From Lonicera japonica (taxonomy: Eukaryota > Streptophyta > Magnoliopsida > Dipsacales > Caprifoliaceae): a stretch of 64,000 bases of DNA. Below the pieces are notes generated by a model. The model had not been told where the DNA came from. It searched no databases and saw only the letters and a list, made by a program, of their open reading frames with translations. The DNA is taken from contig CM038470.1 in the NCBI GenBank assembly GCA_021464415.1, positions 28,793,601 to 28,857,600 of the forward strand, given 5' to 3'. Shown here in pieces: positions 47,641-59,745 of this stretch; within the stretch, counting starts at the first letter, position 1; each line of letters opens with the position of its first letter. A program made the position numbers and the translations under genes.

Positions 47641-50600
47641 TCAGGGGTGGAGATTCTTCAATATATATACATAGATACTTACATATATATATATATATAT
47701 ATAGTGGAATTCAATAAGAATTTATGGTTTTAGAATTTCCGTGGAATTTTAAATCTCGACCTTTCAGTGCTATCCCAACAATAAAATTTGAAAACCATGC
47801 CTTAATTCCAATTCCATAATATGCAATTAGGATTGCCAAATATATCCTTACTGTAATTCACAGATTTTAATAATTTATTACTGTAATTGATATCTGGAAT
47901 CACATAATCCATCTCCGAAAGATGAATAACCAAATTTCAATTTCTTTGAATTAGAGGCCAAAATTTATATCTAAGATTATTGAATTTTTATTTTTGATCC
48001 AAAACACAAACTCAAAGAAACAAGCACAAAAGGAAACAATTGTGTTAATTGCTTCAATTCTAAAAGATAATGTAAACCGACTTTAGATTTTTTGTTACGA
48101 ACATATATAGTGTGTATTATATGTTGACAATATTTGTGTTTTTATTTTACGTGTTTGGACCTTTGACAAAGAGTAGGAAAACAAATATTCCCGAATCCTT
48201 AAAAATAAAATCCAAGTGGAGGTGGGTGGGGGTGTCGGGGGTGGCGTTCCTGGACAAAAAGACCCCCCAAAAAAATGTATTCTGTACTTCTTAAATTTTG
48301 TTTAAACTCAATTTTTTCAACCTTGTAATTCAATTTTTTAATCTTTTAGAAAATTGGGATAATGGCACGGGATGAGATAAGAATCTTAGCAACTTGTGTT
48401 TATAGTAGTTTTTAAAAATTGTTTATTAAGAGGGATGGTTGACAAGCGTTTATGTTGGTTCTTATAAATTGTGCATCAATAATGGGATTCAAAATTAAGG
48501 CTTGTAATTGAAGTAATTGAATATTTACTAACTTAACTAACTCTCATTGACAGCTGTAAATACAAATGGCACACAATAAGTAATAAACTTTACAACACAT
48601 TTTATTTTTTTGTGTCAAGACAGAGTAAAAATACCGGTAGTGACAAAATATAAAAATCATCAAGAATATCCCAGTAGTCAGCCATTGCTGAGTTTAAAAC
48701 AAAAGATTTAATTGAAACCTCTCCTGGTCAAATTCTGACAAATGCAAAATTAAATTTATGATAACTAGCTATTGGTCCCCTTCACGAATGTTATTAGTCG
48801 ATTTACATGAAAATTATGTCAAATATCTTTGAAAATAAACCTTCGAAAAATGGAAAAAAAAAATCTAGAAATTTGAGGGGATTAGATTTACTGGGCCCAC
48901 ATATTTATATTACTGTCCACATTATTGGTGAGGGCCAACAAGTCATTTTCTCATTAAGCAAAAGGGGCCATGAACCTTGATCGAGATATGACACGCTGAG
49001 AGCGTGGCCCACATTTTAAGAACGCGCGCAGGATATAAACGTGGAAGCCCAGGCCTCTCTATTTTATAAACTATATATGACATATACACACAATGTATAT
49101 ATTATTCAAATATATTTAATTTAAAATAAAATATTAAATTGTTATGCAATATGATTTTGTCAAAAGTTTAAAATTTGAACCTTCTTACAAATATATTTTT
49201 TAATAAAAAAAGAAATCACAAGAGTAAAATGATTGAACCCTCTTGGAAGTATATTTTTTAATGAAGAAAGAGACTGTAAAAGTAAAATAAGTAATTCAAA
49301 AATTTAACACAATTTCATGACGATTAAAATTAATCTTGACTTTATATAATTATATAGATAAAAAAAGAGGGCCACATTTTAAGTTCTATATTTGTTTTTG
49401 AAAAAAAAAATACATATATATATAATAAGATGGCTTAGGCTTAAAGTATTCACAATGATTGATATACGTGGAATTATTGTGCATGTAATGGTTAGTTAAA
49501 CTATATTTCATACATTAATAATATGTTCAAATTAAATTTTACTAAATTATTTATAATATATTTAATAAAAAAAATAACTTTGATGGTGACGCGCATTTTC
49601 AGGAATGCATGAGGATGGGACCCACATTTCAAAAATTCCTGGGCATCGTGGAGCGTTTTCTTTCTACCACACATGTTTCCTTTTCTTTAGTTGAGCCTTT
49701 TTCTTTTTCTTTTTCTTTTTATATAATTATAATAAATCTTGTTTTATATATTTTGATAAGTATATTTTATATATTTAATTCTTAATTCACTGGTTTTTGC
49801 CGCTTCCGTTATTGTTACTTAATTGGCTGTAGGGCTTGGATTAAAAAAATTAATTTTTTTATTAAAAATTATTATATTTTAAAATTTTATAAAAAAAGCT
49901 GAAAAAAGAAAACTTATGTTCCAATGTATTTAATTATATATCTTACCCATCTTTGTTACAAAGACTCGTTTTTCACATGACAATTTGAGAACTACTATTT
50001 TTTTTACCGAATTAGTAAATTTTATAGAAAATGTACTTTTTCACACAACCATTAGAAAATGCTTTTAATTGTTTATGTATTTCTTAATAATATTGTAAGC
50101 CAATACTAATGTTAATTCACAATAAAAACTGTAACACATAAGTTATACATGCAATTTACAAGAATTTAATTGATCAATTGACTGAGGATTGTTGGTGTGC
50201 ATGATAAACTACAAGATACTAATACTCCATTTAATAGCAACATAAAAAACATAAGAAAAATAATTAATTTGTTTGAAAAGATGAAAAATAAGTTAAGGGT
50301 TGTGATGAGGTTAACTTTTACTTTTTGGCTTATTTCATAAAAAAATATTCTTTGGGTGGTGGTGACTAATTTTTTTTACGAAACGTAATAGAAAATGGAT
50401 GATATATACTCATAAAAATGAGTATGATATAGAAAGTATCTTACTACATCCTTGGACCTTTTCAAAAAATACTATTTTAAATTAGATTCACCAAATAACT
50501 CATATTGGTTGGAACAATTCTTTATAAACTCCCAAATCTATTGGATGAGTTAGCCATAAAAGGTTATCTTGAATGGCTAAAGAAAATTAATAAAACCGAT

Positions 50601-50847
50601 ACAATTACACAAATTGAGAAAAATGATCAAACTGTTATATTTATATGATACTGATTACGAAGAGTTTTTAGATATATAGGAGAAAAGAGAAAGTTATACA
50701 ACTCAATACAATCTACATACATTTCATTCTCCTTTTATATTGGAGAGCCATTAACTAGTAACAACAACATACAATAATTAGGGAGACATGCCCCACCAAC
50801 ATTACTATTATTAACTTTTCGACTAAGCTCCACCGACATTACTATTT
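47641..50847. other. Intergenic DNA with small repeats
   Basis: No gene is visible. Two copies of a 65-bp unit (GAACC.TCTT..AA.TATATTTTTTAAT) lie at about 49175-49300. A partial copy of the hAT MITE family lies at about 50220-50460, with ACTCATAAAAATGAGTATGA near its right end. A GC-richer patch at 48980-49050 is unassigned. Confidence 0.45.
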
Positions 50848-51015
50848 GTAACTGTAGACACTCTGATCCGTAACCCCCGCAAGAACCCTAACGACCTTCG
50901 AGAACTACTGTTTTTGGAGTTCGGGATCCACCCGAGCACCCGAAAGTACCCTGAAAGGGTTTGTTGGCCAACAAACCTATTTTTAAGTGAGATTGTCGCA
51001 TGACATATCAGTATG

Positions 51016-51201
51016 TCGCGCGACAATCACTGATATGTCGCGCGACAATCACTCCTTTGTCGCGCGACAAACCCCTCTGACCCCGACCATCCACTTTCTG
51101 ACACATCAGTCTGTCAGAAACATCACTTCAGCCGTTTATCGCGCGACATGGTATACATTGTCGCGCGACATATGCCCCTTTTAGGGAAATATCGCGCGAC
51201 A
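51016..51201 (+). promoter_or_regulatory. Six TCGCGCGACA repeats upstream of the LTR TATA box
   Basis: Perfect copies at 51016, 51038, 51060, 51139, 51161 and 51192, plus a degenerate one at 50996 (TCGCATGACA). The first three are spaced 22 bp apart, and the fourth and fifth also 22 bp, about two helical turns. The core TCGCGCGA is a perfect palindrome. The position directly upstream of the TATA box suggests an enhancer array, a binding site for a host factor, or a methylation target. Confidence 0.8.
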
Positions 51202-51216
51202 ATCTTTCCCAAGCAG

Positions 51217-51224
51217 TATAAATA
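51217..51224 (+). promoter_or_regulatory. LTR TATA box
   Basis: TATAAATA in the context CAGTATAAATAGGCC. The same context (ACTATAAATAGGCC) is kept in the related element near 3836, so it is the family's promoter. Confidence 0.75.
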
Positions 51225-52580
51225 GGCCAACACCCCCATGGGTTCTAGACGACAACTTCTCGCCACAATTTCTATACTAAAATTTCTTATTCTCTCTGAT
51301 ATTTTCTAATATTTAAGCCTTCTCTGAAAGTATCTGTGATAACATTTATTTTTGCAAGAGTCTCGGATCTAATCTTAACACCTGGAGTGCCACCTTTTAG
51401 AGTCAGACCGCCGGAAATATTTCTAAGAGAAAAGCTGATATCTGTCAGAGGTCTTCTCTGTTGTATTATATTTTCTCTCTTATTCTTATTATTATTGCCG
51501 GGAAGGTAACGAAAGTCTCTTCTACTAATTAAATAAGATATTTGTATATTAGTTTTATTGTAGACTTGTTTAAAATTCGATTTTTCTAACAGGTCGATCC
51601 CCGTCCTAGTAAGCGAAGTGGCGACATGGTTGTGGTAGATTCCTAACGCACTCGAAAATCAAGTTTTCATTAGTTATTTCCAGAAAGCAGTAGAATATCA
51701 ATAAAAGCATCCAAGTTTTTCAACATAGAATAAACATATAAGACCACTAGAGACCGAAAGGGCGAAATGGGTGCTTAACACCTTCCCAAGCCGTAATATA
51801 GTTCCCGAACCCTATAGAATCCTGGTTTCGTAGACAAACGTGTAAAGAAAGGCTTATCTGTAGCCTTCCCTCTTACACAATCTTTTTGTCCGTTTTCTTG
51901 TAAAACGTACTGGCGACTCTGAACGAACCCTCTTGCATCTAAAAATAGGATAAAGGGGCACCCGATATGAATTATCAACATATAGAAGCAAATGGAACAA
52001 CGGAATCCTTTCCGATATTTTAGACTCCCAAACCAGAGGCTGAGAACCTGGGGTCGCATTTGCAGATTCTCACAGTAACTTTTTTAATAAATAAAATTAA
52101 TATTCACAACTTCTCGACTAAATTTTATTTGAACAACTGGTTATCATCTCCTGTAATTTTTGTGATAGAATAACTTTTTATCCTCTATCACCTTTAAGAA
52201 CTTGTGCACCAGTTATGTGATGGATAAGTTGTGCAGTCAATTAGTAAATGCCAAATTCTTTGGCATCATAAAAGAAGTTTTTCTTATAATCTTCCATTTG
52301 GTTAATGAGATTAATTTCTCCAATAGAATCTAATGAAAAGTTATCATTATGATTTAGAATTGGATCAAATGTGCAGTTTTGGATGTGATTTTCCAATTCT
52401 TCACCTCCCATTAGTAAATCATATGGAACATCTAAATGTTTTTTATCCTTTGGATTTTCTAAAAAAAAATAAAAATTGCCTCAACCATTTGTTGGTGGGA
52501 GACTTGATAGGTAGAATTAAAACCAGTAAAGAAAAATCGTCTTCTGTTTGTTGCCATGATTTTGTATAATCAGTTAAAAT

Positions 52581-53077
52581 TAGGGGTGTGCAAGAACCGA
52601 ACCGGACCGAAAAGACCGACCGAACCGGACCGGACCGTAGGATGTTTTCGGTTTTTATATATGCTGCGGGTCGGTTCGGTCCAACTTTTTTTGGACCGAT
52701 TTAATTCGGTTCGGTCCTCGGTCCTCGAGGTCAAAAAACCCTATAAAACCAAACCGAATCGAGTATTTATATTTTTTAGCATATAAAGTGGCTTTGTATT
52801 AATTTTTAATGTTGTTATGTATTAATTTTTTTTTTTTTTACAAAAGTTAGCCTTTTTTTTGTTAAGACATCTTTTATTATTCTAGGCCTAACTTTATTTT
52901 GCAATAGGCCCAGACCGATAGACCGACCGAAACTGACCCGATAAACGCCTCTTCGGTTCGGTCCGGTTTTATAAACATCTTCGGTCCGGTTCGGTCCAAA
53001 AAAATAATGGACCGAAGTAGTCGGTCCGGTCCAAAAAATCGGTCAACGGGTCGGTCAACCGACCCGTGAATACCCTA
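52581..53077. mobile_element. Non-autonomous hAT element inside the pararetrovirus fragment
   Basis: Perfect 8-bp target duplication GTTAAAAT at 52573-52580 and 53078-53085. Termini are TAGGGGTGTGCAAG and the inverse TAGGGTATTCACGG. Subterminal zones are dense in GGTTCGGTCC/GGACCGAACC. Confidence 0.93.
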
Positions 53078-54291
53078 GTTAAAATGATGAATTTTTCTCA
53101 CAAAAGCTGCTTAGCTATTGCGGAAACTTGTATTAATCCTCTTTGAAAATAAGTTCGAACATTAAGTTCGTTGATGGGTGTTCCAGTATACATATCATTT
53201 TCGAACCACTGATATACGGGTTGCTCTGTAGCTCGGAGCACCCATATTTGATATGGATGGTATATTTTTTCTCTGAACTGGCTTCTAAAAGAACTTATAA
53301 CATGAAAAGATAACATTTTATTATATTTATATTTATGTACCACATAATAAATTATGACTTTAATCATATTGGGAAACTAAATAATATTATAAGAAAATCT
53401 ACTAGGGAACATATCATAGTTTACAAGTCCACAGTAAATAATTTCAATATTCCAAAGATCATTTTCTACGTAAAAATGGATTTTTGGAATTACTTCATGA
53501 TCATTTAGATTTTGATTATATTGATTCAAAAGATTTTTTATTTTTAAATTTTGATCTTCAATCTTTTAAAGAATCGCTATTTAAAAAAGTAGTTTAGGAA
53601 GAAGGAGTCTTGCCTTCTCAAAAAGAAAAATTCTTCTAATAGTATAAAAAATGCCATCTAAAAATTTAGTTTCCAATAATTCTACAAAAGAAAGAAAAGT
53701 GTTTATTTGATCGATTGGATCATACGAAAGTTCTAAAAATTTAGTTTTCAATATGATTTTTTACCATAAATACTGGGTTAGAGTGTGGACTCATAATTTC
53801 TTCAATGAGATTTGAATATAATATTTCTTTGATTTGATTATCAAATTCACCTATATCTTTTCTAGTATAAATCATTTTTTTTACTCTTATAATAACATTT
53901 GAATTTCTTGGTTAATAGATAATATCTAGGATTTTTATCCCATAATTTTAGCAGGTTATCACTAAAGTTTTATTTAAAAATTTCATAAAGTCAATGAGTT
54001 TTTTTCTAAGACTTTTATTATATGAGTCATTTCTCCTTTTTAACAGGTGAAAATCATCGGGCACATTTATATTTATGTTGTTGTACAAGAGGAACTTTTA
54101 CAATTTTTTTTATTTAATATTAATCCAAGTGATCTATTGTTAATGGTCGTTGGTAAATATTCTAAAATAAAATTGTTTCTTAAAACAAAAATCTCCATGC
54201 ATTTTAGAAAAACATAAATTTTTTAGAATAATGATTTTTTTTCATTAAATCAAATTGCTACTCTTTTTGCTTTTAGAATAATAAAAATAGA

Positions 54292-54551
54292 GAGCCACAT
54301 CATAAGGCAAGTTAGGCACTTAGGGTCCCGATGTAGAGAAGGGCCCCATTTTAAATAATATAAGTGCCATTTTTATAGTAATTGAAGTAAAAAAAATTAA
54401 TGATATTTTTATATATACAAATATTAGTTTGTTCGAATTTAATTTTTCTTAATATTTATATAGTGTATCTGTACAAATTAAAGTTTGATAAATAATTTGA
54501 AGGCCCATTTTTTTTTATGGCATAGGGGCCTAACTTCTCTTGTAGCATCTC
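54292..54551. mobile_element. Short hAT-like element inside the pararetrovirus fragment
   Basis: The ends GAGCCACATCATAAGGCAAG and inverted GAGATGCTACAAGAGAAG share GAG and then AAGTTAGGC. The flanking 8-mers are AAAATAGA and AAAATAAA (seven of eight match). Confidence 0.55.
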
Positions 54552-54579
54552 AAAATAAAATTTTGAGTACCACTTATAT

Positions 54580-55123
54580 TAGAGGTGTGCACGGTTCAGT
54601 TAACCGAACCGTGTAGGGCCAGGGAGAACTGAACTGACTAGTCGGTTTTGCTATAATGGTCAACCGGATTGAATCGGTGAATACTTAAAACCGGTCAAGG
54701 TCGGTTCTGTCGGGGTCGGTTTTGTTGGTTTTGGGCTTAGACAATAAGGCCTATTTTATATTGTTGGGCTATAATTTAAAGTCATTTTTGACAAAAAATT
54801 GGGCTTGATTTTAATCAATTTTGAGACTTTTCTTCTTATATCGTTTTTGACAAAAAAAAAAACAAAATATTTTATACTTTCATCATCTTTATTCTTTAGC
54901 CTTTTTTTAAAGGGAATAAACCTATACATCAAACTAATAGATCAATGACATGTATATTGTCAGTTCGGTTCGATTTTCATCGGTTCTATGACACCGATAA
55001 CTGACAACCAAACCGATCCCTTTCGGTTTTCATTTTTCTCAACTGAACCGGGACCGAAAACGTTAAAAACCGGCTAATTCGATTCAGTTCGGGTCGGTTT
55101 TTCGGTTATTTTGCACACCCCTC
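54580..55123. mobile_element. Non-autonomous hAT element inside the pararetrovirus fragment
   Basis: Termini are TAGAGGTGTGCAC and the inverse of TTTTGCACACCCCTC. The flanking 8-mers ACTTATAT (54572-54579) and ATTTATAC (55124-55131) match at six positions and differ by two transitions. Interior repeats are TCGGTTTT/AACCGG types. Confidence 0.82.
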
Positions 55124-55520
55124 ATTTATACCTGTAACATAAATTGGATTCTTCATTTTTATCAATTTTTTTGATAGTAAAGCATTTGGTTTATAAGAAC
55201 AAATTATTGCTCTTGTATCTATTAGTGTACATAGACTATATTATTTATAGCATGTAAAGTTAAAGTATCCTAAAACATAAGTGTATCTTTTCTTCCCATG
55301 GCTTGATAAAAAAAAATTTCTTCTTTTCCAATTCAAAAATGATACATTTGAATAAACTTACTAGTTTCATTTTTACTAGTAGTTCATGGTAACATTATAA
55401 TTTTTAAAGAATTATTATTTCTTTGATTTTGACTACTCTCATCCAAATTATTATTATTATTATCATTTTTTATGTTACCATCAAATGGAACCTTAGAGAG
55501 TAACAAATGGTGTTATACAT

Positions 55521-55881
55521 AATTTAACAATTACACAGATGTACTGCAAGAGTTTTTTGTCTAGACTTGTTAAAAGAATACTTAATATAATAATACGACA
55601 CAAATCGATACAAAGTTATAATTTAATGTGCGGAGTTTTAACAATTTTGATCATATCGATCTTTTTTACCAAACTTCTTGTGACATTGTTAGGAATGATG
55701 TTTGCGCTTGGGGTTGAGAACTGTTTCAAAGTATAAAGTGGTCCAAAACATGTATTAATTGATGAAACACGATAAGTTAATGAATCAATATTCTTTAAGA
55801 CTAACAATTGTTGAAACCGGTTAATAATAAATAGATACTCATTTGTATATTTTATAAATATATTTGTGTATACATAGGTAG
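55521..55881. other. Unassigned DNA between the virus fragment and a hAT element
   Basis: A 63-codon minus-strand frame (55807-55616) has no recognisable domain. It may belong to an older element or be chance. Confidence 0.35.
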
Positions 55882-55889
55882 GTTAACAC

Positions 55890-56406
55890 CAGGGGCGGAG
55901 CCACATGGGGGCCAGGTGGGGCCATGGCCCCACCTGGACTTTTTGAAAATTTTCAGAGAGTACAGGGGTCTATGTGTGGGAAGGGAAAGTTGAGGGGCCA
56001 TCGTGCAATTAGCTTACAAGTTTAGGGGCAGGGGATGCAATATAAGTCAAGCCAGCGGCGTTTGCGCAGGGGGGTTTGTGCAATTAACATTATAAGTGGA
56101 AGGCGCAAATTTGGAATATATGCTAAGTTTTCATTTTCTTTCTTTTTTCCTTCAAGCAGCTGTTTTTCACTACCGTTTATTTTTTTTTCTGAAACACAGC
56201 CTCCATTTTTTTTTTGGATTATATATCAAAAGATATTTCAAAATATATAATTAATTTTAGTATATTGTTTTTAACTTTTTTGAAATATCGAAATAGAATG
56301 GAGAAGTATTTTAGTAAAAAATTGGTCTGTAAATATAATTATTGAGTTTGATTTGGCTTAAAATTTTTTTGGCCCCCCCTGAAAATTATTCCTGGCTCCG
56401 CCACTG
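55890..56406. mobile_element. hAT element with CAGGGGCGGAGCC ends
   Basis: A perfect 8-bp target duplication GTTAACAC lies at 55882-55889 and 56407-56414. Termini are CAGGGGCGGAGCCA and the inverse CAGTGGCGGAGCCAG, a plant hAT terminus distinct from the TAGGGGTG group elsewhere in the window. The GC-rich left end includes the palindrome TGGGGCCATGGCCCCA. Confidence 0.93.
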
Positions 56407-56414
56407 GTTAACAC

Positions 56415-57781
56415 AATATATTTATAATGAAATCCTTATAATGTAGCATTTGTATAGATTTATCTTCTTGATAACATCATTTAATCAACCTTTGTTTTCC
56501 CTACCTTGTACCGTTCCTTGGGCAATTAGGGTGGGGTAATTACGCGGTCCAACTCACGGACTGAGACAGTATTTTACCTTTTAGGGGTAAAAAATTTATG
56601 TAACTGCTAGTTAAAAAAAAGGTAGGTTTTTTGAATCAATTTTTTTTTCTAATTAAATGTTTTACAAGGCAAATTTTTTTCGCTTCTAGCGCCCCATTAA
56701 ATATGTAACGGAGAAAAGTAATTGGTGCTACTGTTTTCTAAAATAATTATTTATTTTTAAAGAAGAAAATGCTTTTTACCTCACATTGTGCCTCAAAAAA
56801 TTATTTTTATTGTTCCAATTAATTTTAGTACCAAAATTTTGGCTATACATAAAGTAATATTACTATTTATGTTTAGGGTGGCGATACTTAATTTTCTATA
56901 AAAAATTTGGGAGGCGAATCCCTGTAACCGTAAGAACTTCATAGCTAAATACTAGTGGCAATTGTAAATTTTTTATAGATTTTTGCAACCACCTCCCCCC
57001 TTCTCTCTCAATCCATCGTTGGTCCACCTGAACTTAAATTTCTAAAGTTTCAATGAAGGTGAAACTAAAAAATGGGCCTCCAACGAGCTTAAATTTGTTG
57101 ACTAGGTGAGATTTATCTTGATTGTTTTATTTAATTTATTGAGATTTTATAACAAACACAAAGATGAAACGTACAAACAATATTTTGTAAATCTTTTAGT
57201 TTCGGCAAAGAGGCCCGACTTTTATCAAATCCAAGAAGAATTAATAGAGGTGTGTGTAAACTGTTTAGAATATGCTAATTGCTGGAAAAAAAAAATTATT
57301 GATGGATACTTAATGAGTCACTTGGGGAATGTTCATGTGCACAAAATTTTGTAAATGACTTTGCAATCAGCATAGAATTCAGCTATGAACCAATTGTTAG
57401 GAATAATTGAGTGTCATCTAGACAACATCTAATCCCTCTAGGATCGTGCATCATATCTAGTTTTTGCAGTCGAAACCAATATTAGGTTTGTCTAAAAAAG
57501 GAAAAGAAAAGCAAATATAAGGTTCAATTGGTCTAGTTAGTCCAGTTACCCGGGCCAACTAGTATGAGTTACAAGCCCAATTTTGACCCACTTGCATCTC
57601 TTTGTGGTTGTAGTTAGGTTTGACATTGGTGGCCAGAAGGGTCCAACTTTTTTTTTTGGTAAATTTCAAAGTTTATATATGAATTTGCTTACTGATTTAT
57701 ACTTTCACTTTCTTTATTTAAATTATTTATGTGCAAAATTCACATGTATCAAAGTAAATTTTGGGTCTAACCCACTTCTTT
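56415..57781. other. Intergenic DNA, nothing identified
   Basis: No gene or element end is recognised. An open frame of 82 codons at 57106-57354 has no family resemblance. Confidence 0.4.
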
Positions 57782-57790
57782 TTCTCTAAT

Positions 57791-58453
57791 GGGACAATTA
57801 AAAAAAATGTCTTATTAGAGAAAGATTTTCACACTAAACCAAGGAATAATTTTTTTGTAAATAAAGGGCCTATTTTTTATTTTATTGATAATATGACATG
57901 TGTCTTTTTTTTTTCATTGTAAAATGACATCCCAACCCTTAAAATAAATTAAAAAATACCAATATGCATTAAACTATGGACTGCAATATGAACTTTGCAC
58001 TCTATATTTTACTGTAATATGAACTTTGCAATCCATATTTCACTACAATGTGAACTTTGCAGTCGATATTTTTGGTGCAAAGTTCATATTGCAGTCCATA
58101 TTTTACTGCAATGTGAACTTTGCAGTCCATATTTTTAGTGCAAAGTTCATATTGCAATCCATATTTCACTGCAATATGAACTTTACAGTTCATATTTTAC
58201 TGCAATATGAACTTTGCAGTCCATATTTTTTATGCAAATTTCATAAAGAGGGGTAATTTAGGTAATACATAACATGTTTTTATTAATTAAATGATATTTA
58301 AATTTATTCAAATACATTCATTTAAAATATAAAACAAAATAGGTCTCTTACACTAATTACCAATTAAAAATAGGCCCTTCATTCAAAAAAATATTATTCA
58401 TTGAATTTTTGGTAAAAATCAATGTGTAATAAACCCTTCTACCTAATTTCTAA
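57791..58453. mobile_element. Mutator-type MITE with internal dyad repeat array, copy 2
   Basis: A perfect 9-bp target duplication TTCTCTAAT lies at 57782-57790 and 58454-58462. It starts GGGACAATTA and ends CTACCTAATTTCTAA, parallel to copy 1 (45070-45734). The array at 57976-58230 has eight or so units of the same 30-bp dyad with some different unit boundaries from copy 1. Confidence 0.9.
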
Positions 58454-58954
58454 TTCTCTAATCTACTTCTTTGTTAAAAAAGTTAGTTAATTTAATGATA
58501 TTTAAATATAGAAAAAGATATGAGTGAATGGGAGAAAAAGGAGAAGTGAATGGAAAAAGGGGAGGGGAAAAAGAGTGAGAAAGGTATATATACCTACATG
58601 ATGGAGCGGTTAAAGATTTTTTTGGCGTAAAGTCACACCTCTTTATGCGGCCTGTTTTAAAATTGTAGAGAGAGAGAGGGACACTTGGTGCAATTTTTTT
58701 TTGATATGATACTATTGGTCTAGTAATAATTAAATATGAATATCAACTAATTTTGAAATAAAAGATTACTTTTTTGAAATTTAGTATTTAGTATAACATG
58801 TATTCTATAATTGAGTTATTTGGATTGTTCTATGTAGGAATTTTTCAAGAAAATAATAACTTTAACATTAAAAATTACTTCAATCAAATTATCACAAGTG
58901 ATGGAAAATTAAATTTGAGATATTTTCAACTAAAAAAAAAAAAGTATAGTTGAA

Positions 58955-59083
58955 CCATAGTGGCTTGTCCCTCAGCTGCAAATTCGCTTGTGGCCAGCAG
59001 ATTCAATTTTGCGAGCATGGATTGTTTCCATATTTAATATGGTGCGGAAATATTCCGTGAAAGAGTCCCCCCAAAAAAAAAAG
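58955..59083 (+). mobile_element. SINE-like retroposon with 15-bp target duplication
   Basis: Flanked by AAAAAGTATAGTTGA (58940-58954) and AAAAAGTATAATTGA (59084-59098), which differ at one base. The interior has an A-box-like CATAGTGGCTTGTCC and ends in an A-rich tail. A diverged relative of the 3' half may lie at about 43512-43600. Confidence 0.75.
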
Positions 59084-59098
59084 AAAAAGTATAATTGA

Positions 59099-59745
59099 TT
59101 ACACTTTTACTCGATGTTTCATGGGTCATGCTGTTTGCATGAATGTAAAAATAACTATCCACCTTTGCTTTAGCGAGGGTTTACATTGTCTAAACATTAT
59201 ATCTTAAAACTTTTGAGTAATGTCATTGTTTTTATCTTAAATTGATATTCTTATTAAATAAATAAATTTCAATTTAACTAGTACTTAAATATACAATTTA
59301 TTTTTTTACTAAAAAAATTGGTACATTTATTATATCTAAAAAAAATAAATAATCAAAGACATTGTAAAATAAAAAAAATGTGATTATCTATTTGAGACAA
59401 AAGATTTTACATTTTACAAAATACAAACTATATTTTTATACTTCTATATAAACTAAATCTACATTTCCGTGTACACGCAATATATATATATATATTATTT
59501 GAATATAAATAATTTAAAATATAATAAGTAACCAACAATAAAAAATAATAATATTTTTATTTTAAAAAATATCGAAATAATAAGAGGTGGTTGATGTAGT
59601 AACCAAGAAGCACAAAAGGAGAGAAAGTAAGGAGACACTCTCTCTCTTGGAGGTGATTTAGCTGAGAAAGAAAAGCGTAAAATCTCTCGCAGTAAACAAA
59701 AGAAAAGGGATCCAATCACTCTCTCTCTCTCTTTCTCAATCGAAA
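59099..59745. promoter_or_regulatory. Upstream region of the UBP gene
   Basis: AT-rich upstream DNA changes to a CT-rich stretch at 59717-59740, typical of plant 5' leaders. No TATA box could be chosen with confidence. Confidence 0.4.

Larger units (their letters stand above)
50853..52074 (+). mobile_element. Solo LTR (Ty3/gypsy, possibly Tat/Ogre lineage) with 5-bp target duplication GTAAC
   Basis: Starts TGTAGACACTC and ends GATTCTCACA, flanked by GTAAC at 50848-50852 and 52075-52079. The length is 1222 bp. A TATA box (TATAAATA, 51217-51224) is preceded by six TCGCGCGACA repeats, defining U3, R and U5 in plus orientation. The 3' part (GGGTGCTTAACACCTTCCC, TACTGGCGACTCTGAACG) reminds me of Tat/Ogre LTRs; the lineage is from memory. 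No internal region remains. A longer, more decayed relative lies at 2669-5251. Confidence 0.9.
52080..55520 (-). pseudogene. Endogenous pararetrovirus fragment (Caulimoviridae), broken
   Basis: Read on the minus strand and skipping three inserted elements, the sequence carries decayed caulimovirid polyprotein segments. At about 55330-55130 is an aspartic-protease region in which the catalytic D-T-G reads D-T-R. At about 54250-53890 is the spacer leading to reverse transcriptase. At about 53880-53720 is the start of the RT domain, with a D-I-x-E-F-D motif and S-P-H-S-N-P. RT catalytic motifs and RNase H are not visible, so a deletion is likely. A separate open stretch (53367-53098) and another at 52560-52200 fit a further viral coding region whose identity I could not settle. 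Stops and frameshifts are frequent throughout. The best guess is a florendovirus-like endogenous copy; the family-level call is firmer than the genus. Confidence 0.72.

Noticed and set aside
51016..51201. Regularly spaced short repeats resembling a CRISPR array
   Set aside because: The repeats are 10 bp palindromes with spacers of 12 bp or irregular length, inside a plant LTR promoter. There are no cas genes and the host is a plant.
52080..55520. An intact or expressible virus
   Set aside because: Frequent stops, a changed protease catalytic motif, missing polymerase core and three transposon insertions show it is dead.
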